Notes under the pieces: generated by a model
The model's database searches: none
Told to the model about the DNA's origin: nothing
Seen by the model: the letters and a program-made list of their open reading frames with translations, nothing else
Translations under genes and position numbers: made by a program
Part shown: in pieces, positions 1 to 10,593 of the stretch
How positions within the stretch are numbered: the first letter of the stretch is position 1
Layout of the letters: each line of letters begins with the position of its first letter
Origin: Variovorax sp. UMC13
Lineage (GTDB): Bacteria > Pseudomonadota > Gammaproteobacteria > Burkholderiales > Burkholderiaceae_C
Reading direction: 5' to 3'
NCBI RefSeq assembly: GCF_014170375.1
Contig: NZ_LZZW01000012.1
Coordinates: 62,001 to 126,000 of the forward strand
Length of the DNA: 64,000 nucleotides

Positions 1-2974
1 CACGCCGCGCGTGATGAGCGACCGCGGGCCGATCGACCTGCGGCAGATCTGGCGTTTCGGCATTTCGGGCGACAAGCCGATCGTGCTGGTGCACATCCAC
101 TCGACCATCGGCATGGGCCTGCTCAACACGCTGCTGCGCGCCCAGCCCTGGTGGGGCTTCGGCGGCGTGGCCTGCGACCTGGTGGTGCTCAACGGCGAAC
201 CGAACTCCTACCTGATGCCACTGCAGCGCGAGATCGAGGCGCTGCGCGCCCGGGTGGCGCACGAGACGCAGAACAGCTTCCCGCGCAACGACGCGGCCGG
301 CTTCTACCTGCTGCGCGATGCCGAGGTCGCGGCCTCGGAGAAGGCCGCGCTGTCGACCTTCGCGCGCGCGGTGTTCCGCGCCGACGGCCGTTCGCTCGAG
401 GCCCAGGTGGCCGCGCTGCGCGACGCCGCCGTGCCCGCGGTGGCGGACGCCGCGGTGCCGCACACGCCGCTCGCGCTGCGGCCGGCGCCCACGCAGGTCG
501 ATGCCGCCGCGCAGCCGCCGCAGGGCGGCTTCGATGCCGAGAGCGGCGAGTTCCGCTTCGAGGTCGACCTGAACCGGCGCACGCCCAAGCCCTGGATCAA
601 CGTGATCGCCAACGCGTCCTTCGGTTTCCAGGTGTCGGAATCGGGCACCGGCTACACCTGGGCCGTAAACAGCCGCATGCACCAGCTCACGCCCTGGTCC
701 AACGACCCGGTGCAGGACCCGGCCTTCGAGCACTACCTGCTGCAGGACCTGGACACGCGCGAACTGCTGCCGCTCACGCCCGCCAGCCGCGGCGGCAGCG
801 CCGCGCGGCATCGCGTGCGCCACGGCCAGGGCTACACCGTGTTCGAGTGCCTGCACCACAACATGGTGCTCGAGACCACCTTCTTCGCCGACCGCGACGA
901 GCGCATGAAGCTGGTCCAGGTGCAGGTGCGCAACGAAGGCGTCGGCCGGCGCCGCCTGCGCGCGCTGGCGATGGTCGAGTGGCAGATGGGGGCCGCACGC
1001 GGCGAGCGCCGCACGGTGCACAGCTGGAAGGGCGAAGGCCTGCCGGCGGTGTTCGGCCAGCAGCGCGAATCCAGCGCGGGCTTCGGCGGCAGCACGGCCT
1101 TCGTCGCGCTGGCCGGCCTGCCGGGCGCGGTGCAGTGGACCTGCGAGCGCAGCGAATTTTTCGCCGGCCATGGCGGCATCGAGGTGCCCGACACGCTGGG
1201 CCAGCGTGCCGGCAGCGGGCTCGATGCCTGCGCGGCGATCGGCGCCGAGTTCACGCTCGAGGCTGGCCAGGGCCTGCGCTTCTGCTTCATGCTAGGCCAG
1301 GCCGACGATGCCGAAGCCGCCACCCAACTGGCCCGCCGCTGGCAGGCGCGCGACGTGGACCAGGCGCTGCAACAGGCGCGCGGCTTCTGGGACGAGCTGC
1401 TGGGCCGGCTGCAGGTGCGCACGCCCGACCCGCTGTTCGATGCCATGGTCAACCGCTGGCTGGTCTACCAGACGCTGGTCTGCCGGCTCTGGTCGAAGGC
1501 CGGCTTCTACCAGGCCGGCGGCGCCTTCGGCTTCCGCGACCAGCTGCAGGACGCGATGGCGTTCGCGCTGACCGACCCGGCGCGGCTGCGCGAGCAGATC
1601 CTCGTCAACGCGGCACGACAGTTCCCCGAGGGCGACGTGCAGCACTGGTGGCACATGCCTGGCGGCGCGGGCGTGCGCACGCATTTCTCCGACGACCTGC
1701 TGTGGCTGCCCTACGCGGTGGCGCACTATGTCGAGGTGTCGGGCGACGCCACGGTGCTCGAACACGTCGTGCCCTTCATCGACGGCCCGGCGATCCCCGA
1801 AGGCGCGGAAGACGCCTACTACGCGCCGCACACCAGCCCTGAACGCGCCAACGTTTACGAGCACGGCGCGCGCGCCATCGACCACAGCCTGGCGGTCGGC
1901 GTGCACGGCCTGCCGCTGATGGGCACGGGCGACTGGAACGACGGCATGAACCGCGTCGGCCACGAGGGCCGCGGCGAATCGGTGTGGCTGGCCTGGTTCC
2001 TGTGCAGCGTGGTCGAGCGCTATGCGCCGATCGCGCAGTCACGCCATGAACACGCGCGCGCCGAACGCTGGCTGGCGGCACGCCAGGGCTGGATCGCCGC
2101 GCTGCACGACGCCGGCTGGGACGGCGCCTGGTTCCGCCGCGCCTTCTTCGACAACGGCGCGCCGCTGGGCTCGTCGGCCAACGACGAGTGCCGCATCGAC
2201 CTGATCGCGCAGGCCTGGTCGGTGCTCTCGGGCGCGTCCGACACCGCCCACACGCAGCCCGCGATGGCATCGATGAAGGCACAGCTGCACGACGACGCCG
2301 CGGGCCTGCTGCGGCTGCTGCATCCGCCGCTCGCGCATTCGGCGAACAACCCGGGCTACATCCAGGCCTACCCGCCGGGCGTGCGCGAGAACGGCGGCCA
2401 GTACGCGCATGCGGCCGTGTGGGGGCTGATGGCGCAGGCGCTGTCGGGCGACGTCGAGGCCGCTTGGCAGAGCTTCGAGGGCCTGAGCCCCGCCCACCGC
2501 GCCCGCCATGCGACGCGCGGCCCGGCCTACGAGCTCGAGCCCTATGTGATGGCCGGCGACATCTACGGCGCCGCGCCCTATGTGGGCCGCGGCGGCTGGA
2601 GCTGGTACACCGGCTCGGCCGCCTGGCTGCACCGAGCGGCGATCGAGACCCTGCTGGGGCTGGTGGTGCGCGGCGACCGGCTGTCGGTCACGCCGCGCGT
2701 GCCGGCGCACTGGCCGGGCTTCGAGATGGTGCTGCGGCTGGACGGCCGGGTCGTCACGCTGCAGTACGGCGAGGCGCGCACGCAGGGCGTGGCGCTCGCG
2801 GTCGGCGAATGGATCGACTGGCGCCATGCCAGCACCGAGGGCGCGGCGGCAGCCGATGCGACGCAGGCCGTGTGGGTGTCGATCACCCCCGCGGCCGGTC
2901 GAAGCGATGCCGCGACTCAGAAGTCGATCGCGGCCGACAGCATCAGCGTGCGCGGCGCGCCGACGGTCACGTAG
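1..2974 (+). CDS. ndvB: Cyclic beta-1,2-glucan synthase-like protein, C-terminal part (5' end outside window)
   Basis: The reading frame is open to the left edge, so about 990 C-terminal residues of a larger protein are visible; full NdvB/ChvB proteins are about 2,800 residues. The visible part is the GH94 (former GT36) module. A beta-sandwich domain containing PWINVIANASFGFQ is followed by an alpha/alpha-barrel with GAFGFRDQLQDAMA and the GDWNDG motif at nt 1928-1945, whose first Asp matches the catalytic acid of cellobiose-type phosphorylases. In NdvB this module trims glucan chains and sets ring size; the glycosyltransferase and membrane parts would lie upstream. The last 19 codons run antisense into the convergent receptor gene, an overlap of 58 bp. 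Family assignment is firm. Whether the product is strictly beta-1,2 cyclic glucan or the protein is a related GH94 enzyme cannot be decided from this part. Confidence 0.8.
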   Translation, partial: TPRVMSDRGPIDLRQIWRFGISGDKPIVLVHIHSTIGMGLLNTLLRAQPWWGFGGVACDLVVLNGEPNSYLMPLQREIEALRARVAHETQNSFPRNDAAGFYLLRDAEVAASEKAALSTFARAVFRADGRSLEAQVAALRDAAVPAVADAAVPHTPLALRPAPTQVDAAAQPPQGGFDAESGEFRFEVDLNRRTPKPWINVIANASFGFQVSESGTGYTWAVNSRMHQLTPWSNDPVQDPAFEHYLLQDLDTRELLPLTPASRGGSAARHRVRHGQGYTVFECLHHNMVLETTFFADRDERMKLVQVQVRNEGVGRRRLRALAMVEWQMGAARGERRTVHSWKGEGLPAVFGQQRESSAGFGGSTAFVALAGLPGAVQWTCERSEFFAGHGGIEVPDTLGQRAGSGLDACAAIGAEFTLEAGQGLRFCFMLGQADDAEAATQLARRWQARDVDQALQQARGFWDELLGRLQVRTPDPLFDAMVNRWLVYQTLVCRLWSKAGFYQAGGAFGFRDQLQDAMAFALTDPARLREQILVNAARQFPEGDVQHWWHMPGGAGVRTHFSDDLLWLPYAVAHYVEVSGDATVLEHVVPFIDGPAIPEGAEDAYYAPHTSPERANVYEHGARAIDHSLAVGVHGLPLMGTGDWNDGMNRVGHEGRGESVWLAWFLCSVVERYAPIAQSRHEHARAERWLAARQGWIAALHDAGWDGAWFRRAFFDNGAPLGSSANDECRIDLIAQAWSVLSGASDTAHTQPAMASMKAQLHDDAAGLLRLLHPPLAHSANNPGYIQAYPPGVRENGGQYAHAAVWGLMAQALSGDVEAAWQSFEGLSPAHRARHATRGPAYELEPYVMAGDIYGAAPYVGRGGWSWYTGSAAWLHRAAIETLLGLVVRGDRLSVTPRVPAHWPGFEMVLRLDGRVVTLQYGEARTQGVALAVGEWIDWRHASTEGAAAADATQAVWVSITPAAGRSDAATQKSIAADSISVRGAPTVT

Positions 2975-5094
2975 GTGCTGGTGACCCAGTAGGCCTTGTC
3001 GGCCACGTTCTCGAGGTTGGCGCGCAGGGTCAGGGGCTTGCCCGCCAGCTTGGTGACGTAGCGCGCGCCGATGTCCAGCCGCGTCCAGCTGGGCATGCGC
3101 AGCAGGTTGGCGGCGTCGTAGTAGGTCGACGAGGTGTTGATCACGCGGCCGTTGAAGCTCAGGCCCGGCACCCACGGGGTGTCCCAGTCGAGGCCGACGT
3201 TGAAGGTGCGGTCCGGCACGCCGTTGGCGTCGTTGCCCTGGTTCACGCCGCCCTGGGTGCGGGTCAGCTTGGCGTCGTTGAACGAGGCGCTGGCCATGGC
3301 GCGCAGGCCCCGCTGGAGTTCGCCGTACATCGTCAGCTCCAGGCCGCGGTTGCGCTGCTCGCCGCCGAAGCTGTAGACCTGCGTGACGGTGTCGGTCGTG
3401 GCGTTCGGCCGGGTGATCTGGTAGACCGCCGCCTGGGTGGTCAGCGTGCCCCAGTCGGCCTTGACGCCCACCTCGTACTGCTTGGACTTCTGCGGTGCGA
3501 ACACCTGGCCGCGGTTGGCGGCGGTCGGCCCCGCGATGCCACCGGCCATCAGGCCCGCGGTGTAGTTGCCGTAGACCGAGATGTTCTGCTGCGGCTTGAA
3601 CACCAGGCCGACCAGCGGCGTGACGGCGCTGGCGTCGTAGGCAGTGGAACCGTTGACGCTCTTCTGGTTGATGGTCTGGTCGCGCAGGCCCAGCGTCAGC
3701 AGGAAGCGGTCGCTGAAGAAGGACATCGTGTCGGCGACCGCCAGGCTGTACTGCGACAGCTCGGCCGTCTTGCTGGGTTCGCCGCGCGCGAAGTTGATCG
3801 CCGGCAGCGGCGACGGGTTGTAGAGGTTCGACGCGACGGGGGTGGTGGTCAGCTGGTAGAAGTAGCCCGTTTCGCGGTCCATGCGGTTGGCCGCCAGCAC
3901 CAGCGAGTGGCCGACGGCGCCGGTCTTGAAGCGCGTGCGCAGGCCGATCTCGGCCGAGGTGGTCTTGTTGTACTCGTCGTAGTAGCCGTTGTTGACCGAG
4001 AAGTTGCCCTGCGTGTTGGGGCGCAGGTCGACCGGGCGGGTGACGGCGGTGGGGAAGTTCTGGTCGGTCGACACGTCGCTGTAGCCCACGCCGCCATAGA
4101 CGGTGGTGTCGCTGTCGATGTCGAACTCCAGGCGCGACATCACGGTCTTGGCCTTGTCCGTGAGTTCGGCGCCCGGGTAGAAGCTCGAGCGGTTGTCGGG
4201 CACGGCCGGGACCTGGGTGATGCCGCTGCGGAAGGCGATCTGCGGGCGGAACTCGGTGGTCTTGCCGCTGGTGGTGAGCGCGTCCAGCGACCAGCGCAGG
4301 CGACTGCCCGCGTAGTCGATGCCCACCGATCCCAGGCCCAGCCGCTGGCGGCCGCCGTCGACGTTGCCCTCGCCGTTGCGCCACACGCCGTTGACGCGCA
4401 CGCCCCACTGGTTGTCGTCGCCGAAGCGGCGGCCCACGTCCAGATGGGTGCCGAACTGGGCGTCGCTCATGTAGGTGGTGCTCAGGCGCGTGAGCGGCAC
4501 GTCGGCGGCGCGCTTGGTCACCACGTTGATGCTGCCGCCGATGCTGCCGTTGGGTCCCACGCCGTTGGTCAGCGAGCCCGGGCCCTTGAGCACTTCCACC
4601 CGCTCGATCATCTCGAGCGGGATGCGGGTCGCGGGCGCGAGGCCGAACAGGCCGTTCATGGCGACGTCGCGCGAGCCGACGGCGAAGCCGCGGATCTGGA
4701 AGTCGTCGCCATAGCCGCCTCGCGCCGCCAGGGTGCGCACCGAGGCGTCGTTCATGACCACGTCGGCGATGGTCAGCGCCTGCTGGTTGTCGATCAGCTC
4801 CGAGGTGTAGTTGGTGGTGCTGAAGGGCACGTTCATCAGGTCGGTGATGCCGAGGATGCCCAGGCTGCCGCCGCGCGCGAACTGGCCGCCCGAGTAGGTC
4901 TTCTGCAGGCCGCCGATGGCCTCGGCCTGGTCGGTGACCACCACTTCCTTCAGCTGGGTCTCCGTCGTCTGGGCCGCGGCCCCTGCAGCGGCGAGCACGA
5001 GGCAGGCGCCCAGGGAATGACGCAGCAGGTGGGCAAGCGGCGTGGGGGCGAAACGGAAATCTGCGCGGGAAGAGGAACCGGAGGGCAAAGGCAT
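2917..5094 (-). CDS. TonB-dependent siderophore receptor
   Basis: This 725-residue outer-membrane protein has a basic N-terminus and a hydrophobic signal segment ending near AGAAAQ. A plug domain follows (LKEVVVTDQ TonB-box region, then MIERVEVLKGPGSL and GGSINVVTKRA, typical of ferric-siderophore receptors). The rest is a long beta-barrel that ends in the aromatic residue of AAIDF, as outer-membrane insertion requires. No extra N-terminal STN signalling domain is seen, so it is probably not a FecA-type transducer. The leader carries a Fur-box-like 19-mer 118 nt upstream of the start, so iron-repressed expression is expected. The transported siderophore cannot be told from sequence. The gene stands alone with no exporter or biosynthesis genes nearby. 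Confidence 0.93.
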   Translation of the reverse strand: MPLPSGSSSRADFRFAPTPLAHLLRHSLGACLVLAAAGAAAQTTETQLKEVVVTDQAEAIGGLQKTYSGGQFARGGSLGILGITDLMNVPFSTTNYTSELIDNQQALTIADVVMNDASVRTLAARGGYGDDFQIRGFAVGSRDVAMNGLFGLAPATRIPLEMIERVEVLKGPGSLTNGVGPNGSIGGSINVVTKRAADVPLTRLSTTYMSDAQFGTHLDVGRRFGDDNQWGVRVNGVWRNGEGNVDGGRQRLGLGSVGIDYAGSRLRWSLDALTTSGKTTEFRPQIAFRSGITQVPAVPDNRSSFYPGAELTDKAKTVMSRLEFDIDSDTTVYGGVGYSDVSTDQNFPTAVTRPVDLRPNTQGNFSVNNGYYDEYNKTTSAEIGLRTRFKTGAVGHSLVLAANRMDRETGYFYQLTTTPVASNLYNPSPLPAINFARGEPSKTAELSQYSLAVADTMSFFSDRFLLTLGLRDQTINQKSVNGSTAYDASAVTPLVGLVFKPQQNISVYGNYTAGLMAGGIAGPTAANRGQVFAPQKSKQYEVGVKADWGTLTTQAAVYQITRPNATTDTVTQVYSFGGEQRNRGLELTMYGELQRGLRAMASASFNDAKLTRTQGGVNQGNDANGVPDRTFNVGLDWDTPWVPGLSFNGRVINTSSTYYDAANLLRMPSWTRLDIGARYVTKLAGKPLTLRANLENVADKAYWVTSTYVTVGAPRTLMLSAAIDF

Positions 5095-5211
5095 GGAGAC
5101 GAACGGGAGGAGAAAGGAGGATGGGCACCGGGGGCCGGGCGCACCGGACAGCCGGGCGTCGGCAAGGCGGCGCTGGCACGCGATGTGTCATTCCGGCTCA
5201 AAGCGAAACGG

Positions 5212-5230
5212 AATAACAATGATTCTTATT
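5212..5230 (-). promoter_or_regulatory. Fur-box-like operator upstream of the siderophore receptor
   Basis: On the minus strand this reads AATAAGAATCATTGTTATT, a close match to the 19-bp Fur consensus GATAATGATAATCATTATC. It lies in a short AT-rich island, and a TATAAT-like hexamer directly upstream on the minus strand would place Fur over the promoter. Its position before a siderophore receptor supports the call. Binding is inferred from motif and context. Confidence 0.75.
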
Positions 5231-5333
5231 ATATAAACGCATGTAACGAATCTCGTCGCCCTGCCCTCAACAAGAAACAAACGTGGATGGATTGTTGTTC
5301 GAGTGCGACGCCGTCGGCACCCGCAGGCCTGCG

Positions 5334-6062
5334 CTAGGGCGTGGCGGCCAGGCCTTCCTCGGCGCGTATGTAACCCGGCTGCAGCAGCAGCGCACGCCGG
5401 TAGTCGGCCCTCGCATCGGCGGGACGGCCGGCGCGGACCAGCAGGTCGGCGCGGTTGCAGAGGATCTGCGCGCTGGGCGGCTGCGCCGCGATGGCGGCGC
5501 CGTAGGCGGCCAGCGCTTCGGGATCGCGGCCCAGGTCGTGCAGCAGGCCGGCGCGCAGGTTGTGCGCGATGCTCCAGCCGGGCGCGCGGGCGACCAGCGC
5601 ATCGACGGTCGCCAGCGCGTCTGCCGGGCGCCCCAGTTCGGCCTCGATGCCGGCCCGGCGCACCGCGAACCAGCGGTTGTCGGGCGCCAGCCGCGTCGCG
5701 CGCTCCATGTGCGCGAGCGCTTCGAAGAGCTGGCCGTCGCGGGCCAGGAGCGAGGCGATGAAGTTCTGCACGTCGGCCTGCTCCGGGTAGGCCGCCTCCA
5801 GCGCCTGCGCGCGCTGCAGCGCCAGCGCCAGGTCGCCCTCGCGCACCGCCTGCCCGATGCGCGCGTTGCGCTCGCGCGCGTCCGGGGGCAGCCCGCGGAT
5901 GCGGGCCGCCAGCGCCCGCTGCTCGGTGCGCATTTCCTGGCGGTAGGCGTCGTCGAGATCCTCGGGGCCCGGCGTGCGCGGCTGCGCCGAGGCAGCGGCC
6001 GCGCACAGCAGCGTCGCCACCAGGAGCTGCGCGCGGCCCGGGCGGCGCAGCCCTTCAGTCAC
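5334..6062 (-). CDS. Periplasmic tetratricopeptide-repeat protein
   Basis: The 242-residue product has a hydrophobic signal segment (LLVATLLCAAAASAQ), a charged linker and about four TPR units with the usual Gly/Ala/Leu/Pro spacing (for example LGRDPEALAAYGAAIAAQP and AGRPADARADYRRALLLQP). TPR arrays bind protein partners; there is no catalytic motif. Translation starts at a GTG whose first 8 nt overlap the end of the upstream permease gene, so the two are probably translationally coupled. The specific role is unknown. The context is the permease and the LytTR regulator of the same minus-strand operon. Confidence 0.75.
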   Translation of the reverse strand: MTEGLRRPGRAQLLVATLLCAAAASAQPRTPGPEDLDDAYRQEMRTEQRALAARIRGLPPDARERNARIGQAVREGDLALALQRAQALEAAYPEQADVQNFIASLLARDGQLFEALAHMERATRLAPDNRWFAVRRAGIEAELGRPADALATVDALVARAPGWSIAHNLRAGLLHDLGRDPEALAAYGAAIAAQPPSAQILCNRADLLVRAGRPADARADYRRALLLQPGYIRAEEGLAATP

Positions 6063-7290
6063 CGAGCAGTTCGCCGATGGGCTGCAGGTCCTCGACCCGG
6101 TCGCAGATGGACTTCACGACCATCATGATCGGGATGCCCAGCAGCAGCCCCCAGATGCCCCAGAGCCAGCCCCAGAAGATCACGCCGATGAACACCGCCA
6201 CCGGGTTCATGCGGCTGGTGCGGCTGGTGAGCCAGGGCACCAGCAGGTTGCCCACCAGCGTGTGGATCAACAGCGAGGTGCCGCCCACCCCCAGCGCCAT
6301 CTCGACCCCGTTGAACTGCAGGAAGGCCACCAGCGCCGAGGCGCCCATCACGATCACCGAGCCCACGTAGGGGATCAGGTTGGTGACCGCCGCGAGGATG
6401 CCCCAGACCGCCGCGTTCTCCAGCCCGATGGCCCAGAAAGCCAGGCCGGTGGCGACGCCCACCAGTGCGCTGCTGGCGATCTGCACCAGCAGGTAGCGCT
6501 GGATGTGGCCGGTGATGTCGTCCAGCACATGCACCGTGACCCGCTTCTTGCTGAGGCTGTTGCCCGCGATCTTCACCAGCTTGCGCCGGAAGGTGTCGCC
6601 CGAGCACAGCGCGAAGAAGGTCAGGAAGGCCACCAGCGTGAGCTGGCCGGCCGCGGTCATGAGGCCGACCGTGCCGCTCCAGAGGTAGTCGCGCACGTTG
6701 AAGGGCGGGCGCTCGACGATCACCCGCTGCACGCCGCGCCGCGCGGCCGGCGCCGCCTGCGCGGCCTGCTCGAGCTGGGCGGCGGCCTTCTGCACGGTGT
6801 CGAGCGCACTGGCGTTGTCGCTCGGCCCGCGCACCATCGCCAGGCGCAGCTTCTGCGCGGCCAGCGGCAGCGAGTCGACCAGTTCGGTCGCGCTGCCCGA
6901 CAGCGAATAGCCGGTCCAGCCCAAGGCGCCGCCGATGGCCAGCAGGATCGCCGCCGCGGCCAGCGCGCGCGGCACGTGCCAGCGCACCAGCCGGTTGACC
7001 ACCGGCGCCAGCGCGTAGGTCGCCAGCAGGCTCAGCATCAGCGGAATGAAGACCGCCGCGGCCCAGTGCAGGGCGAACACGCTGGCCAGCACCGCGACCA
7101 GCACCAGCGAGGCGCTGCGCACGTCGACCGGCATCTGGAGCAGCACACGGTCGCGCGCCTCTTCGGCCGCTTCCTGCATGACTTCGCGCACCACGTCCGG
7201 CGCCGGCGCGGGGGTGCCGTCGGCGGGCAGGGGCTCGGGCTCGGGGGCCGCCTCGACCGGCACGCCCTCGATGGGATGGATGGCACTCAT
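6055..7290 (-). CDS. AI-2E family transporter (PerM/TqsA-like permease)
   Basis: This 411-residue integral membrane protein starts with an acidic, Pro-rich cytoplasmic segment of about 55 residues. Paired hydrophobic helices follow, then a soluble loop (about 130-200) and the family's conserved C-terminal half, including AAVTNLIPYVGSVI, NLLVPWLTSRTSRMNPVAVF and GIWGLLLGIPIMM. Family members export small molecules such as AI-2 (TqsA) or act as Na+/H+ antiporters; the substrate here cannot be assigned. The start codon overlaps the stop of the response regulator gene (ATGA), and the 3' end overlaps the TPR gene, so all three are likely one transcript. The family is certain, the substrate unknown. 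Confidence 0.88.
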   Translation of the reverse strand: MSAIHPIEGVPVEAAPEPEPLPADGTPAPAPDVVREVMQEAAEEARDRVLLQMPVDVRSASLVLVAVLASVFALHWAAAVFIPLMLSLLATYALAPVVNRLVRWHVPRALAAAAILLAIGGALGWTGYSLSGSATELVDSLPLAAQKLRLAMVRGPSDNASALDTVQKAAAQLEQAAQAAPAARRGVQRVIVERPPFNVRDYLWSGTVGLMTAAGQLTLVAFLTFFALCSGDTFRRKLVKIAGNSLSKKRVTVHVLDDITGHIQRYLLVQIASSALVGVATGLAFWAIGLENAAVWGILAAVTNLIPYVGSVIVMGASALVAFLQFNGVEMALGVGGTSLLIHTLVGNLLVPWLTSRTSRMNPVAVFIGVIFWGWLWGIWGLLLGIPIMMVVKSICDRVEDLQPIGELLGD

Positions 7291-8036
7291 GGCGTCTCCT
7301 TCAAAGCTTCACGCACGCAGGCCAGCTGGCGGCGCGACACCACCACCGGCTCCGCGATGCCGTCCAGGCGCAGGGCCCAGCCTTCGGCGTCCTCGCCGTC
7401 GTCGTATTTCTCGAGCGCGCGGATCGCGGCGCGCGCCACCAGCGCATTGCGGTGCACGCGAACGAAGTGCTGCGGGTAGCGCGCCTCGAAATCGGCCAGC
7501 GAGCCGTCGAGGATGTGGCTGCGGGTGGCGGTGCGCACCGTGAGGTACTTGTATTCCGACTTGAGGTAGAGCACCGAGGCCAGCGGCACGCGCTCGGTGC
7601 GGCCGCGGTCCTGGATCAGCAGGTGCGGCTGCGGCGGCGCTTCGGGCGCCGGCGCGCGCTGTTCCTTGAGATGGCGCTCGACCTTCTGCAAGGCCTGCTG
7701 CAGGCGCTCGACGCGCACCGGCTTGGTCAGGTAGTCGACCGCGTCGAGCTCGAAGGCGGTCACGGCATGGGCCGCGTGGGCGGTGACGAACACCACGGCC
7801 GGCGCGTCGGGCCGGCCCTGCAGGCTGCGCGCGAAGGCCAGGCCGTCCATGCCCGGCATGTGGATGTCGAGCAGCACCAGGTCGAGCCGCAGGCGATCGA
7901 CCTGTTCGCGCGCCTGCTCGGCGTTCGCGGCCTCCCCCACCACCTCGGCGCCGGGCGTTCGGCAATCGCCCAGCAGCGTGCGCAGGCGCGAGCGCGCCAG
8001 CGCTTCGTCATCGACGATCAGGATTCTCAGTGTCAT
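7287..8036 (-). CDS. LytTR-type response regulator, AlgR-like
   Basis: The 249-residue protein has a receiver domain at the N-terminus (acidic pocket VDDEA, phospho-acceptor Asp57 in LVLLDIHMPG, Thr85, Lys105 in DYLTKPV). The C-terminal LytTR DNA-binding domain (about 145-249) contains KSEYKYLTVRT and FVRVHRNALVAR. Proteins of this layout bind paired direct repeats and control exopolysaccharide, twitching or virulence genes; AlgR of Pseudomonas is the best-known case. A strong purine-rich ribosome-binding region precedes the ATG. The gene follows its sensor kinase by 35 nt and shares ATGA with the next gene. Position beside argH matches the argH-algZ-algR order known in Pseudomonas, which supports an AlgR-like identity. 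Confidence 0.9.
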   Translation of the reverse strand: MTLRILIVDDEALARSRLRTLLGDCRTPGAEVVGEAANAEQAREQVDRLRLDLVLLDIHMPGMDGLAFARSLQGRPDAPAVVFVTAHAAHAVTAFELDAVDYLTKPVRVERLQQALQKVERHLKEQRAPAPEAPPQPHLLIQDRGRTERVPLASVLYLKSEYKYLTVRTATRSHILDGSLADFEARYPQHFVRVHRNALVARAAIRALEKYDDGEDAEGWALRLDGIAEPVVVSRRQLACVREALKETP

Positions 8037-8071
8037 TTTTTTCTCTCCTCCCTCCAACCCGTGGTTCGGAC

Positions 8072-9139
8072 TCATGATCCCAGCGGGACCACGATCCGCA
8101 CACGGTAATTCTTCTGTTCGAGTCCGGCGCTGAACTGGGCCTGCACGTCGTGCAGCAGGCGCAGCCGGTCGCGCACGTTGGCCAATGCGATGCCGTGGCC
8201 GCGCGGCAGCGGCTGCTCGGCCCAGCGCAAGGGCGGCAGGCTGTTGATCACCTCGATCACCGCCAGCGCGCCGCGCCGCTCGGTGCGGATGCGCAGCTGC
8301 GCGCCCTCGGGACTGGGCTCCACCCCGTGCTTGACCGCATTCTCGACCAGCGGCTGCAGCAGCAGCGCCGGCAGCCGGGCCGCGCTGGCCGCCGGGTCCA
8401 GGTCCCAGCGGATCGCCAGCCGCTCGCCGAAGCGCACCTGCTCGATCGCCAGGTAGCGCTCGGCCAGCGCGATCTCGTCGGCCAGCGTGACCGCCTGCTC
8501 CGGATCGGCCAGCGCCCGCCGGAACAGCTCGGCCAGGTCCTCGAGCATGGCCTCGGCCTTGGCCGGCTCCTCGCGCACCAGCGCGATCGCGGTGTTGAGC
8601 GTGTTGAACAGGAAATGGGGCCGGATGCGCGCCTGCAGCTCCTCCAGCCGCGCGGTGGTGGCGGCCGGCGTGCGGCCGCGGGCGCGCAGCACCAGCCCGG
8701 CCATGATCAGGCCGGCGAACATGGCGCCGGCCGCCGCGCTGGCGATCCAGGGCGCCGCGGCCACCACGCCGGTGAGCCAGAGCAGCGCACAGCCGTAGAG
8801 CGCGGCCACCGCACCGAGCGCGGCACCGGCCGCGTACTGGGCCGGCCGCGCCAGCCGCGCCAGCAGCTTCTTGAGCGCGCAGGCCAGCACCAGCCACAGC
8901 AGCGTGGCCGGCAACGCGCCGCCGGTGACGGTGGCCGACAGCACCAGCCAGTCGGCCGGCGAGCGCGCCAGGAACAGCGTCGCCACCCCCACCACCGCCT
9001 CCACCAGCAGCACGGCACGCAGCACCACGCCGATCTGGCAGGCGTCGAACAGGCCGCCAGAAACCACGCGCGCCGCCGCCCGCGCCGGCTTTCGCGCGGG
9101 TGTGGAAGGGGGGGCCGATAAAATCGCCGGATTGCGCAT
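8072..9139 (-). CDS. LytS-family sensor histidine kinase, AlgZ/FimS-like
   Basis: This protein of about 355 residues has four to six hydrophobic helices in its first 150 residues, with no large periplasmic domain, then a His_kinase module with [12 protein letters not shown] (phospho-acceptor His near 175). A HATPase domain follows with the N-box [14 protein letters not shown] and the G-box [13 protein letters not shown]. It should phosphorylate the LytTR regulator encoded just downstream. ATG at 9139 is preferred; a GTG three codons upstream (9148) is also possible and neither has a clear Shine-Dalgarno. It is divergent from argH with about 50 bp between them. Confidence 0.88.
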   Translation of the reverse strand: MRNPAILSAPPSTPARKPARAAARVVSGGLFDACQIGVVLRAVLLVEAVVGVATLFLARSPADWLVLSATVTGGALPATLLWLVLACALKKLLARLARPAQYAAGAALGAVAALYGCALLWLTGVVAAAPWIASAAAGAMFAGLIMAGLVLRARGRTPAATTARLEELQARIRPHFLFNTLNTAIALVREEPAKAEAMLEDLAELFRRALADPEQAVTLADEIALAERYLAIEQVRFGERLAIRWDLDPAASAARLPALLLQPLVENAVKHGVEPSPEGAQLRIRTERRGALAVIEVINSLPPLRWAEQPLPRGHGIALANVRDRLRLLHDVQAQFSAGLEQKNYRVRIVVPLGS

Positions 9140-9151
9140 CACAGACACATC

Positions 9152-9164
9152 GGGTTATCAACCC
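9152..9164. promoter_or_regulatory. Short inverted repeat in the argH/kinase divergent promoter region
   Basis: GGGTT-ATC-AACCC is a 5-bp inverted repeat in the roughly 50 bp that separate the two divergent start codons. Its position would let one protein affect both genes. The repeat is short, so chance occurrence is possible and no regulator is assigned. Confidence 0.3.
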
Positions 9165-9188
9165 ATTATTGCCTTCCCTAGGCCCTCC

Positions 9189-10586
<1,398 letters not shown>

Positions 10587-10593
10587 GCGCCCC

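Noticed and set aside
2188-5337. Long plus-strand open frame of about 1,050 codons antisense to the siderophore receptor
   Set aside because: Composition is Arg/Ala/Gly/Val-rich without domains. It is a by-product of high GC content opposite a well-supported gene.
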